The notes: generated by a model not told the origin, from the sequence alone. DNA of 64,000 nucleotides from an uncultured Clostridia bacterium (GCA_948735595.1 CAPXSA010000005.1:1-64000), one strand, 5' to 3'. Numbered from the stretch's first letter, positions 56,544 to 63,476 are shown. Program-made: numbers and translations.

Positions 56544-56595
56544 ATGCGGAGGTACCCAACTGGTTTCAAGTAGCAAAATAACGGCACCACAGTAA
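56544..56595 (+). CDS. Micro-ORF A with CGG as codon 2
   Basis: AAAGGAG lies seven bases before the ATG. In frame 0 it is MRRYPTGFK (stop 56573). With a +1 shift at CGG 56547 it reads MGGTQLVSSSKITAPQ (stop 56595), just before the SD of micro-ORF B. The +1 reading aligns with B and C as M-x-G-x-Q-(L/V)-x-S-(S/C)-S. Confidence 0.35.
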
Positions 56596-56614
56596 AGTGA
56601 AGGAGGGGCGAAAA

Positions 56615-56714
56615 ATGCCTCGGTTTACAAGTGGATTCCTGTAGCTGTAGCCCCTTGGGGGCCAAAACGAACAGCAAAAAAATCTTTTTCGCTACATATA
56701 TGGGGCCCATCTAG
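56615..56714 (+). CDS. Micro-ORF B with CGG as codon 3
   Basis: GAAGGAGGGG lies seven bases before the ATG, the best SD of the locus. Frame 0 gives MPRFTSGFL (stop 56644). With a +1 shift at CGG 56621 it gives a 32-residue peptide beginning MPGLQVDSCSCSPLG and ending ATYMGPI (stop 56714). Two close cysteines are present in the shifted form only. Confidence 0.4.
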
Positions 56715-56781
56715 AGCGCTGATGCGCCAAGAGGATGTATGCCTGCAAAAATATTAGCGGAAGAAAGGTGTGAGTGTGACA

Positions 56782-56884
56782 TGCCGCGGTTTCCAACTGG
56801 ATTCCAGTAGCCTGAACAACAGACCCGAGCTATATCTCGAAAAACGGGCGCCCTATTTGGGGCGCCCGAGTCTTTTTTATATAA
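56782..56884 (+). CDS. Micro-ORF C with CGG as codon 3
   Basis: Frame 0 gives MPRFPTGFQ (stop 56811). With a +1 shift at CGG 56788 it reads MPGFQLDSSSLNNRPELYLE and runs into the terminator hairpin. A second CGG at 56845 sits in the hairpin, and shifting there as well would stop at 56884. The upstream SD (GAAAGG) is weaker and further away than for A and B. Confidence 0.3.
56845..56878 (+). terminator. Strong terminator of the micro-ORF locus
   Basis: CGGGCGCCC-TATTTG-GGGCGCCCG, a 9-bp GC stem, followed by AGTCTTTTTT. Confidence 0.95.
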
Positions 56885-56919
56885 AAACATATAATCAATT
56901 ACTATAATAACACAACTAA

Positions 56920-57777
56920 TTAGATTGGTTCTACATGAACAATCGCACGATAAATTTTATCTAGTCCAGAAACACTTAATTCTAATTGATCAGCTAATTC
57001 ATGACTTTTGAAGGTACTCATATTTCCATCTACATAAATGGTTAATACAACAACATATTGATGCCCAACAGGAGTAGAAGAGATTTCATCTAACTTTTGA
57101 ATTTCTTTATAACTATGGGCTAAATCCATAATAATTTCTTTTGTTTTTTCATCAAGTGAAATATCCATCAAAACATTATAGCTTTCCATAAAAATTTTTA
57201 CACCTGTTAAACAAATCCAAATAGAAATTCCAATTCCCACAATACCATCAAACCAGTAAATATTGGCGAAGGTAAGTAAAATAGAGATTAAAGTAAATGT
57301 TGTTACAATACAGTCATTACGATGGTCATTTCGATTAGCTTCTAGTAAAATATTTTCAAATTTTTTAGCTAGGCGATTTGTATATAAAAACAAGGCTAAT
57401 TTGACAGCAATTGTAATAAGGCAAACAATTACTAAAAACCAAGAAAAGATTAATTCGCTTCCGTAAATTAAGGTATAAATAGAGTCATAAAGCAGTTTAA
57501 AAGCAATAACTATCATAGAAATACTAATAAACATAGAAAAAATATATTCAGCTTTTCCATGACCAAAATTATGACTTTTATCTTGTGGCTCACTAGCAAT
57601 TTTGTTACCAATAAAGGTCATTAAAGAAGCAAAAATATCACCAGCACTGTTTGCAGCATCTGCAATCATTGACTGGCTCTTAAAAAGAAAACCTACCGTT
57701 CCTTTGATAATTAATAAAAATAAATTTCCTAAAATTCCAAATAATCCAGCTTTTTTAGTTTGTTCAAAGCGATTCAT
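56920..57777 (-). CDS. Cation diffusion facilitator family transporter
   Basis: 285 residues with six membrane segments. Metal-site motifs are visible in segment 2 (SMIADAANSAGDIFASL) and segment 5 (ANIYWFDGIVGIGISIW); the loop HNFGHGKAEYI and the C-terminal cytoplasmic domain ending YRAIVHVEP are typical. It exports Zn, Fe, Mn or a similar ion by proton exchange; the metal cannot be told. The SD is GGGGG. Host-like codon use, no CGG. Confidence 0.93.
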   Translation of the reverse strand: MNRFEQTKKAGLFGILGNLFLLIIKGTVGFLFKSQSMIADAANSAGDIFASLMTFIGNKIASEPQDKSHNFGHGKAEYIFSMFISISMIVIAFKLLYDSIYTLIYGSELIFSWFLVIVCLITIAVKLALFLYTNRLAKKFENILLEANRNDHRNDCIVTTFTLISILLTFANIYWFDGIVGIGISIWICLTGVKIFMESYNVLMDISLDEKTKEIIMDLAHSYKEIQKLDEISSTPVGHQYVVVLTIYVDGNMSTFKSHELADQLELSVSGLDKIYRAIVHVEPI

Positions 57778-57941
57778 GTTAGATCCCCCTATTAGTAATC
57801 TTTTATATTATCATATCATTTTATAACAAAGTTTATGCACTATTATATCATAAGTATTTTGAAATTCAATACATAGAGTTATTGAAAATTATTATGATTT
57901 ATAATATACTTTTTATATATAATATTAAAAGGAGTTAAAGA

Positions 57942-58403
57942 ATGTTTTGTAATAAATGTGGAAAAGAAATAAATGAAGATTCAATATTTTGTAATTATTG
58001 CGGAAATAAATTAAAAACTAAAGAAACAAGACAAGAAAATGCTAAACCAAATTTGAAAGAAGAGATAAAAGAAGCATGGAGAAGTGGGCCAGAGAGAGCA
58101 GAAAAAGAGAGAATTGAAAAAGAACAAAGAGAATATTTAAAGCAATTAAAAGAAACAAAAGAAGAAGTACAGAAAAATTTAAAACCAAAAGATGGAAAAT
58201 ATCATGTTGTGTTGATAAAGAGTAAGGCTAGATATTTGACAGGATATAAAATATGTGATAATCAATATGCTATTGAATTAGAGGATATATTGGAAATGAT
58301 ACAAGGTAAAGGATATGAAATAATAGATGTAAAAATGATAGGGATAGAAGAAGGTTCTGTATATGGTACGACCAGAGTAGAAACATTAGTGATGTATAAG
58401 TAG
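57942..58403 (+). CDS. Zinc-ribbon protein of unknown function, 153 aa
   Basis: An N-terminal zinc ribbon (CNKCGKEINEDSIFCNYCG) is followed by a charged helix (~30-82, many Lys/Glu) and a C-terminal alpha/beta domain (KYHVVLIKSKARYLTGYKIC, IIDVKMIGIEEGSVYGTTRV) that looks like a small ligand-binding or enzyme-inhibitor fold. No family named. AAAAGGAG SD. A pair of 58-bp repeats follows. Confidence 0.7.
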   Translation: MFCNKCGKEINEDSIFCNYCGNKLKTKETRQENAKPNLKEEIKEAWRSGPERAEKERIEKEQREYLKQLKETKEEVQKNLKPKDGKYHVVLIKSKARYLTGYKICDNQYAIELEDILEMIQGKGYEIIDVKMIGIEEGSVYGTTRVETLVMYK

Positions 58404-58493
58404 GAAGGGCAAAATTTATGTATTGTAATTATTATGAGAAAGAATGATGAAAATTAAATACAAGTTGCATGTAAAAAATATATGTGATATACT

Positions 58494-58609
58494 TAAGTTA
58501 GCCGTTCGAGCGAAGCGAGTTATGGATAACTTATGCGTAACAAGCTGAAGCTAAGTTAGCCATTCGAGCAAAGCGAGTTATGGATAACTTATGCAATCGA
58601 GTATATGCG
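58494..58609. repeat. Tandem 58-bp repeats (2 copies)
   Basis: Units start at 58494 and 58552 (TAAGTTAGCCGTTCGAGC...GTTATGGATAACTTATGC). AAGTTA and TAACTT within each unit pair, enclosing a mirror-symmetric GAGCGAAGCGAG. The sequence is unrelated to the array at 52103 but has the same unit length. Confidence 0.85.
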
Positions 58610-58650
58610 AGATGGTAAACATTAAATAGTTTATACAAAGGAGCAAATCA

Positions 58651-59001
58651 ATGGAATTTGTAACAATTATTTTTCTCCTACTCTTTGTTATATTTGCATT
58701 AGTCGCAATGGCAGTGATGCAAATACGTATGGCAGGTATTAAAATCAAAGACTTTTGGGGATTTATTCAAGCAAATCAAATGTTAGATAAATTATATAAA
58801 TTTTCAAAAAGATGTAGAGTAATGAGTCCACAAGAACAAATTATTTTTTTATCAGAAGCAGAAAAAGTTTTTGATGCATATGATAAAATACCATCTATTG
58901 TGTGGGAAGAAGAATATCGTAAATATTCAGATGTACTAGAAGCTTATAAAAATGTTCGCTTAACAAGGTGGAGCGAAGAAAATGCAAATAAAGAGAAATA
59001 A
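58651..59001 (+). CDS. Small membrane-anchored hypothetical protein, 116 aa
   Basis: One N-terminal membrane segment (~4-24, VTIIFLLLFVIFALVAMAV) and a soluble helical domain (FIQANQMLDKLYKFSKRC, EQIIFLSEAEKVFDAYDKI, YSDVLEAYKNVRL). No family recognised. AAAGGAG SD and host-like codon use; a terminator follows at once. Confidence 0.65.
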   Translation: MEFVTIIFLLLFVIFALVAMAVMQIRMAGIKIKDFWGFIQANQMLDKLYKFSKRCRVMSPQEQIIFLSEAEKVFDAYDKIPSIVWEEEYRKYSDVLEAYKNVRLTRWSEENANKEK

Positions 59002-59037
59002 AGTGTAATAATAAGAGAATACACTTTATTTTTTTTA
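59000..59037 (+). terminator. Terminator
   Basis: AAAGTGTA and TACACTTT pair, followed by ATTTTTTTT. Confidence 0.85.
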
Positions 59038-59170
59038 GTTCTAGGAAAGTGCGTAAGCACTTGACGTAGAAATAAATTATGCAGACATTAGTCGCATTTT
59101 TGCAATAAAATTTTGAAAAATACATATAATATAGAAAAAGACTTGAATAATCAAAAAGGAATGAGAATTT

Positions 59171-60313
59171 ATGAAGATTAGATATTTTGACCATGCAGCG
59201 ACAACACCAGTTAGCGAAAATGTATTAAAAGCAATGCTTCCCTATTTTACTTACGAATATGGTAATGCTTCATCTTTATACACAATTGGTAGACAGTCCA
59301 AGAAAGCAATAGAGGAAGCTAGAAAGAAAGTAGCTAGGGCTATTGGAGCAAAACAGCATGAAATTTATTTTACTTCTTGTGGAAGTGAAAGTGATAACTT
59401 AGCAATTAAAGGAGTTGCATATAGCCACAAAGAAAAAGGAAATCATATTATCACGAGTAAAATAGAACATCCAGCAGTATTAAATACTTGTGAAACTTTA
59501 CAAAGACAAGGTTTTGAAGTTACCTATTTAGATGTAGATGAAAAAGGCTTTATAAACATAGAGCAGTTAATAAATAGCATTAGACCAACAACTATTTTAA
59601 TTTCTGTTATGTTTGCTAATAATGAAATAGGAACAATACAACCAATTGAAATGATAGGAAATATTGCAAAACAAAAAGGTATTTTATTTCATACAGATAG
59701 TGTGCAAGCAGTGGGAAACGTAAAAATTGATGTAAATCAATTGCATATTGACTTATTATCCATGTCAGCTCACAAATTTTATGGACCAAAAGGAATAGGA
59801 GCTTTGTATGTAAGAGAAGGAGTAGAATTTGAAAGGATACAAGATGGAGGACATCAAGAGAGAAATAAAAGGGCAGGAACAGAGAATGTAGCTGAAATTG
59901 TTGGATTAGGAGAAGCCATAGAAGAAATCTATCAAAACTATGAAACATACAATCAAAAGCTAGTAGACTTAAGAGATTACTATATTTCTGAAGCACAAAA
60001 AAGAATTCCAAACACTAAACTAAATGGGGATAAACAAAAGAGGCTACCAGGTAATGCAAATTTATCTTTTCCCAAAATTAATGCACAGGAATTATTATTA
60101 GGCTTAGATGAAAAGGGAATTTGCGCTTCGGCAGGTTCTGCTTGCAGTAGTGGAGAAACTAGCCCATCTCACGTATTAACAGCTATTAGATTAAGTCCAG
60201 AAGTAGCAGAAGGAACATTAAGGGTTACCTTTGGCAAAGATAATACAAAAGAAGATGTGGAATATTTAGTAAATAGTTTGGAAGAAGTAATTAATAAAAT
60301 AAGAAATAAATAG
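59171..60313 (+). CDS. NifS/IscS-like cysteine desulfurase
   Basis: 380 residues. PLP enzyme that supplies sulfur for Fe-S clusters or tRNA thiolation. YFDHAATTPVSENVL opening, the HTDSVQAVG segment, PLP lysine in SMSAHKFYGPKGIGALY and the catalytic cysteine loop GSACSSGETSPSHVL. No iscU or thiI follows in the window, so its acceptor is unknown. AAAAAGGAATG SD. Confidence 0.95.
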   Translation: MKIRYFDHAATTPVSENVLKAMLPYFTYEYGNASSLYTIGRQSKKAIEEARKKVARAIGAKQHEIYFTSCGSESDNLAIKGVAYSHKEKGNHIITSKIEHPAVLNTCETLQRQGFEVTYLDVDEKGFINIEQLINSIRPTTILISVMFANNEIGTIQPIEMIGNIAKQKGILFHTDSVQAVGNVKIDVNQLHIDLLSMSAHKFYGPKGIGALYVREGVEFERIQDGGHQERNKRAGTENVAEIVGLGEAIEEIYQNYETYNQKLVDLRDYYISEAQKRIPNTKLNGDKQKRLPGNANLSFPKINAQELLLGLDEKGICASAGSACSSGETSPSHVLTAIRLSPEVAEGTLRVTFGKDNTKEDVEYLVNSLEEVINKIRNK

Positions 60314-60413
60314 TTACAATAAAAAATGCAATAAGATAGAAATTCTTAATTTGTGCGTAGTATAAGACTATGACGTAGTAGAATAATTCTTAAAATTTAA
60401 AAAAATAATAAAA

Positions 60414-60440
60414 AACACTAGTAATTTACTAGTGCTTTTT
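60414..60440. terminator. Bidirectional terminator
   Basis: CACTAGTAA and TTACTAGTG pair, with A-run and T-run on opposite sides, between convergent genes. Confidence 0.85.
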
Positions 60441-60483
60441 GATATAATGGTATTAACCTATAAATTAATCTTAAAAAATAAAT

Positions 60484-60699
60484 TTATTCGGTTTCGTCTT
60501 TTGGTATGTACTCCAATAACTCAGAGATTTCGCAGTTAAAGGCTTGGCAAATACGATTTAGTTGGTCGATATCAATTCTCTTTGTTTCCTCATAATACAT
60601 TTTGGATATAGTTGCAGGGCGAATATGAGTGATATCTGCTAATGCTTTCTGAGTCATCTTGTTCTTGCCAAGTAAATCAGATAATTTTATTTTTATCAT
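60484..60699 (-). CDS. XRE-family (Cro/CI-like, YozG-type) regulator
   Basis: 71 residues, one helix-turn-helix: IKLSDLLGKNKMTQKALADI, THIRPATISKMYYEE, then IDIDQLNRICQAFNCEISEL, a compact XRE domain. The ATG at 60699 has AAAGGTG upstream; the frame is open further but lacks an SD. The inverted repeat at 60729 is its likely operator. Confidence 0.9.
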   Translation of the reverse strand: MIKIKLSDLLGKNKMTQKALADITHIRPATISKMYYEETKRIDIDQLNRICQAFNCEISELLEYIPKDETE

Positions 60700-60728
60700 G
60701 AGATTCACCTTTCTATTGAAAAATAATT

Positions 60729-60757
60729 GTGACAAAAATTGTCGGATTTTGTCACAT
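60729..60757. promoter_or_regulatory. Inverted-repeat operator between XRE gene and 60864 gene
   Basis: TGTGACAAAA and TTTTGTCACA form an inverted repeat with a 9-base centre, located just upstream of the XRE gene and facing the divergent small gene. Confidence 0.65.
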
Positions 60758-60863
60758 GCTTGTATTTTATCACGAGATGTATTAAAATTACATATTAATA
60801 GAAGAACATAACGATAAAAGTGATAAAAGACCATCTAGAAGTAAATGAAAAGAGGTGTGCTAA

Positions 60864-61110
60864 ATGAGTTTGAAATCATTTTTTACAAAAGAAAATACAC
60901 CTACCAACAGAGACTGGAAGGAGAAAAATAAGGGATACTTAAGACAATTACAAAAATTTTTAGATGTGGCAGATAATATAGAAAGAGAAGATTTAAGAAA
61001 GTCTGTTATCGCAGAAATGTTAAAATGCGATATGATTTTAACTGAATTAGCAGAAAAACAAATCAAATTAATTTCTCGGAGATGAAAAAAGGGTGAATAA
61101 TAGCAAGTAA
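60864..61110 (+). CDS. Small helical protein, tail possibly extended by +1 shift at CGG 61077
   Basis: Frame 0 ends at 61085 (73 residues) as IKLIS-CGG-AGA-stop. Skipping the C at 61077 gives IKLISGDEKRVNNSK and a stop at 61110 (81 residues). Both readings are possible; the pattern CGGA near a stop fits the other sites. The body (FFTKENTPTNRDWKEKNKGY, LRQLQKFLDVADNIE) is helical with no family recognised. It is divergent from the XRE regulator and may be its target. Confidence 0.6.
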
Positions 61111-61143
61111 AAACGAACATACTAATTTCTAGAAGGTAACAAT

Positions 61144-61491
61144 ATGATAAAAAGAATTTTAGTAGGTTTAGTAGCCGGAATTATTAGCGGTCTTTTTACA
61201 GCAGGAGGAGGACTTATTATTGTTCCAGCATTGCTATATACTTTAAAATTGGAACCTAAAAAAGCGAGAGCTACTACTGTTTTTTGCATTTTACCAATGG
61301 TAGCCATTACAGCTATTTTTTATGGAAAGAGCAATTTTATTAGGTGGGATATTGGAATTAGGTGTGCAATTGGAGGTATTATTGGAGGAATAATAGGAGC
61401 AAGGCTATTAAATTATTTGCCAGAAAAATATTTAAAAATTGCTTTTACATTATTTCTTATTTATGCGGGAATTAATATGATAGCAAAGTAG
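61144..61491 (+). CDS. TauE/SafE-like half-size permease, first half
   Basis: 115 residues with four membrane segments. The motif GLVAGIISGLFTAGGGLIIVP is the TSUP/TauE repeat start, and AIGGIIGGIIGARL the second. Canonical TauE has two such halves in one chain; here the halves are separate genes 12 bases apart. No frame anomaly in this half. Probably exports sulfite, a sulfonate or another organic anion; that is family knowledge. Confidence 0.85.
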   Translation: MIKRILVGLVAGIISGLFTAGGGLIIVPALLYTLKLEPKKARATTVFCILPMVAITAIFYGKSNFIRWDIGIRCAIGGIIGGIIGARLLNYLPEKYLKIAFTLFLIYAGINMIAK

Positions 61492-61503
61492 AAAGAAGCG
61501 TTC

Positions 61504-61906
61504 ATGAAAGAATTAATCATAGGTTTGATATCAGGAGTAATTAGCCGGAATGGGAATGGGAGGAGGAACGATTTTAATCCTTCTTCTTTCCATTTTTATG
61601 GGAGTAGATCAGCATATTGCACAAGCAACTAATTTGGTTTTTTTTATACCAACAGCAATAGGTGCTATTGTAATGGGAATTAAGAATAAAAATGTACAGT
61701 GGAAATTAGCAATTCCTATTATTCTAGCAGGAATAATAGGGGCAGTAATAAGTAGCAGTATTAGTACACATATTAATGTACAATTATTAAGAAAATTATT
61801 TGGCACTTTTTTACTAGTTATAGCAAGTTATGAAATAGTTTCGTGGTACAAAATGTATATTAAAGAAAAAAATAGACATACTAAAAAGGAGAACAAAATT
61901 AAATAA
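61504..61906 (+). CDS. TauE/SafE-like half-size permease, second half, +1 shift at CGG 61546
   Basis: Frame 0 starts MKELIIGLISGVIS and then meets CGG AAT GGG. Skipping the C at 61546 gives SGMGMGGGTILILLLSIFMG, then HIAQATNLVFFIPTAIGAIV and four membrane segments to 61906, about 133 residues. The shift sits in the glycine-rich signature of the family. It follows the first half by 12 bases with a weak AAAGAAG SD. The two polypeptides should assemble as a heterodimer. Confidence 0.88.
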
Positions 61907-61921
61907 AGGAGGAAGAGCCAA

Positions 61922-62062
61922 ATGAAATTTATGAAAGGTATGCTAATTGGAGGAATTGTAACTGCAGGAATTGCTATGATGTATGCTGAAACTATGGATC
62001 AAAACAAAAGAAGAATGATGAAAAAAGGAAAACAATTTGCAAAAAGAATGGGAATATTATAG
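61922..62062 (+). CDS. Small membrane-associated protein, 46 aa
   Basis: MKFMKGMLIGGIVTAGIAMM, then YAETMDQNKRRMMKKGKQFA and KRMGIL: one membrane segment and a basic amphipathic tail, like short YtxH-like clostridial proteins. GGAGGAAG SD. It is probably the last gene of the tauE operon, ending before a terminator. Confidence 0.7.
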   Translation: MKFMKGMLIGGIVTAGIAMMYAETMDQNKRRMMKKGKQFAKRMGIL

Positions 62063-62081
62063 ATTTTCAATATTATAAAAG

Positions 62082-62120
62082 AGAAACCATAGTACGAATA
62101 CTATGATTTCTTTTTTTTCT
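62082..62120 (+). terminator. Terminator of the tauE operon
   Basis: AGAAACCATAGTA-CGAA-TACTATGATTTCT followed by TTTTTTT. Confidence 0.9.
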
Positions 62121-62138
62121 TTATGAAGGCAGATAAAT

Positions 62139-62588
62139 CTATTTGCAAGGTTTATCGCATGGTTTTTGGCAAGGCTTGTCGCAAGGTTTTTCTATACATT
62201 CTTTACATGGAGGACATTCTAATTCAACGCCTTTTAAGCATTTTCCTTCATGTTTACCACAAGTACATACTTTACAATGTTTTACTTGGTCTACCCAGAT
62301 TTCAATTTCATAAAGTCTGTTAGCACATAAAGGTCCAAAAACGAATTCTCCGTTTTTGTCAGTGAAAGTATGAGAAACAGGACGTCTTTCCTCTTCACCA
62401 CATTCACAAACAACCTCAACTAATTTAACAACAGCATCTTTTACAGGGTCTTGATAACAATCTTTTACAACACCATAAATAACAGTTCTGTTATCTTCTG
62501 GTAAAGTAATGTCTAAATCAAATTGTTTTCCAGTAGCTAAGATACCATCAACATTCATAACAGGGCATACGCATTTTTCGTAATCCAT
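62139..62588 (-). CDS. Transthyretin-like/CnaB-like domain protein with Cys-Pro-rich tail, 149 aa
   Basis: An N-terminal CVCPVMN segment, then a beta-sandwich that looks like a carboxypeptidase-regulatory (CnaB-like) domain (TVIYGVVKDCYQDPVKDAVV, HTFTDKNGEFVFGPL, LYEIEIWVDQV), then a cysteine-rich tail with CTCGKHEGKCLKG, CPPCKEC and three short PCDKPC-type repeats. No signal peptide. It could be a spore-surface or disulfide-linked structural protein. An alternative start lies 12 bases upstream but overlaps the SD. Confidence 0.65.
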   Translation of the reverse strand: MDYEKCVCPVMNVDGILATGKQFDLDITLPEDNRTVIYGVVKDCYQDPVKDAVVKLVEVVCECGEEERRPVSHTFTDKNGEFVFGPLCANRLYEIEIWVDQVKHCKVCTCGKHEGKCLKGVELECPPCKECIEKPCDKPCQKPCDKPCK

Positions 62589-62711
62589 AAATATTTTCAT
62601 TCCTTTCTTTTTGTTATTAATATATAGTATGCAAAAAACGACAAGTTGTGACATGAAAGAATAGAAGTAGTATTAATAAAAAAAGTGCTAGAAGCAATAG
62701 CAATTATTCTG

Positions 62712-62740
62712 TTGAACTTTACATAAAATTGTGATATAAT
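62712..62740 (+). promoter_or_regulatory. Promoter of the WG-repeat gene
   Basis: TTGAAC, 17 bases, TATAAT. Confidence 0.7.
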
Positions 62741-62748
62741 GAAAAAGA

Positions 62749-62764
62749 TGTAACAGATGTTACA
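62749..62764 (+). promoter_or_regulatory. Palindrome downstream of the -10
   Basis: TGTAACA-GA-TGTTACA, a perfect inverted repeat at about +3 to +18, a typical repressor site position. The regulator is unknown. Confidence 0.55.
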
Positions 62765-62793
62765 AAAATTTTTATTAAAGTGAGGTCAGAAAA

Positions 62794-63339
62794 ATGAATC
62801 GGAAACAAGAACAGAAGATATTTACTATCTTCGCCATCGTGAGTGCTTTTGCTTTGATAGTGGTTGCATGGAACAGTGCATGGTGGCAGGGCTTCGCAAA
62901 AGCAAATAACCAGATGCAGATTGTTGACAACAATAATCTGCAAGCAGATGTGACAAACCAAACTATTCAAGATGTGGCTAAAGAACAGGAAAGATATGAT
63001 GAATACAGCTTTATAGCAAGTTTTCATGAGGGCCTGGCTTATGCAAAGAAGGAAGTTGAAGGTAGCTATTGGCAAAAATATGGATATATTGACACCGAAG
63101 GCAAAGAAGTAATTGTATGTAAATATCAGTGGGCAAACAATTTCAGCGATGGACTTGCAGCAGTTACAGAAGATGGAAAAAAATATGGCTATATTGACCA
63201 TCAAGGAAATTGGGTGATTGAGCCAATATTAGACCATGCAAGGGACTTCAAACAAGGTAAAGCAAGGGTACAAATAGGCATCAATTGGTATGTTATTGAC
63301 AAAGAAGGAAACATCTTGGAAGAAGAAAGTAAATCATGA
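62794..63339 (+). CDS. WG-repeat protein with CGG as codon 3, 181 aa
   Basis: Starts MN-R-KQEQKIFTIFAIV with CGG at codon 3. A +1 shift there would give MNGNKNRRYLLSSPS and stop, so a full product needs CGG read as arginine. An N-terminal membrane segment (~8-28) is followed by a linker and WG repeats (KYGYIDTEGKEVIVCKYQWA, DGLAAVTEDGKKYGYIDHQG, GNWVIEPILDHARD). Anchored outside or inside the membrane; WG proteins have no single known function. GC-richer than the tauE genes, own promoter, operator and terminator. Confidence 0.75.
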   Translation: MNRKQEQKIFTIFAIVSAFALIVVAWNSAWWQGFAKANNQMQIVDNNNLQADVTNQTIQDVAKEQERYDEYSFIASFHEGLAYAKKEVEGSYWQKYGYIDTEGKEVIVCKYQWANNFSDGLAAVTEDGKKYGYIDHQGNWVIEPILDHARDFKQGKARVQIGINWYVIDKEGNILEEESKS

Positions 63340-63375
63340 TTAAATTTTATGAGAGTTTTTCTGAAATTAAAAAGG

Positions 63376-63415
63376 AGGAGGATGTGCAAAGATTTTTGCA
63401 CATCCTTTTCCTTTT
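63376..63415 (+). terminator. Terminator after the WG-repeat gene
   Basis: AGGATGTGCAAA-GATT-TTTGCACATCCT followed by TTTCCTTTT. Confidence 0.9.
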
Positions 63416-63476
63416 AGGTTATAAATCCAAAAAAGTAGACATATATTCTAATAAAACAAAAAGAAGGAGAAAATTA

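Larger units (their letters stand above)
56442..56884 (+). other. GC-rich transcribed locus with CGG-bearing micro-ORFs
   Basis: About 440 bases that are strikingly GC-rich for this genome, bounded by a consensus promoter and a strong terminator. It contains three copies of a ~30-base motif (56544, 56615, 56782), each an ATG with CGG as the second or third codon, ending TAGC in frame 0, and two of them with strong SD sequences. Several short GC-rich hairpins (GGCGGCCGCC, GCCCC-TTG-GGGGC, GCGC-TGAT-GCGC) are also present. It may be a set of tiny genes, a structured RNA, or both. No known RNA family recognised. Confidence 0.6.

Noticed and set aside
56442..56884. tmRNA, RNase P RNA, SRP RNA or another known RNA at the GC-rich locus
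   Set aside because: I could not find a tRNA-like end with a T-arm GTTCGA motif or the conserved cores of these RNAs.
6262..61548. Treating the broken genes as pseudogenes or random sequencing errors
   Set aside because: All breaks have the same extra C before GG at a conserved glycine, in genes with no other lesions, including essential ones. Random indels would vary in base and place. A systematic base-calling error at CGG remains a formal alternative, but CGG is present without disruption in 38500 and elsewhere out of frame.
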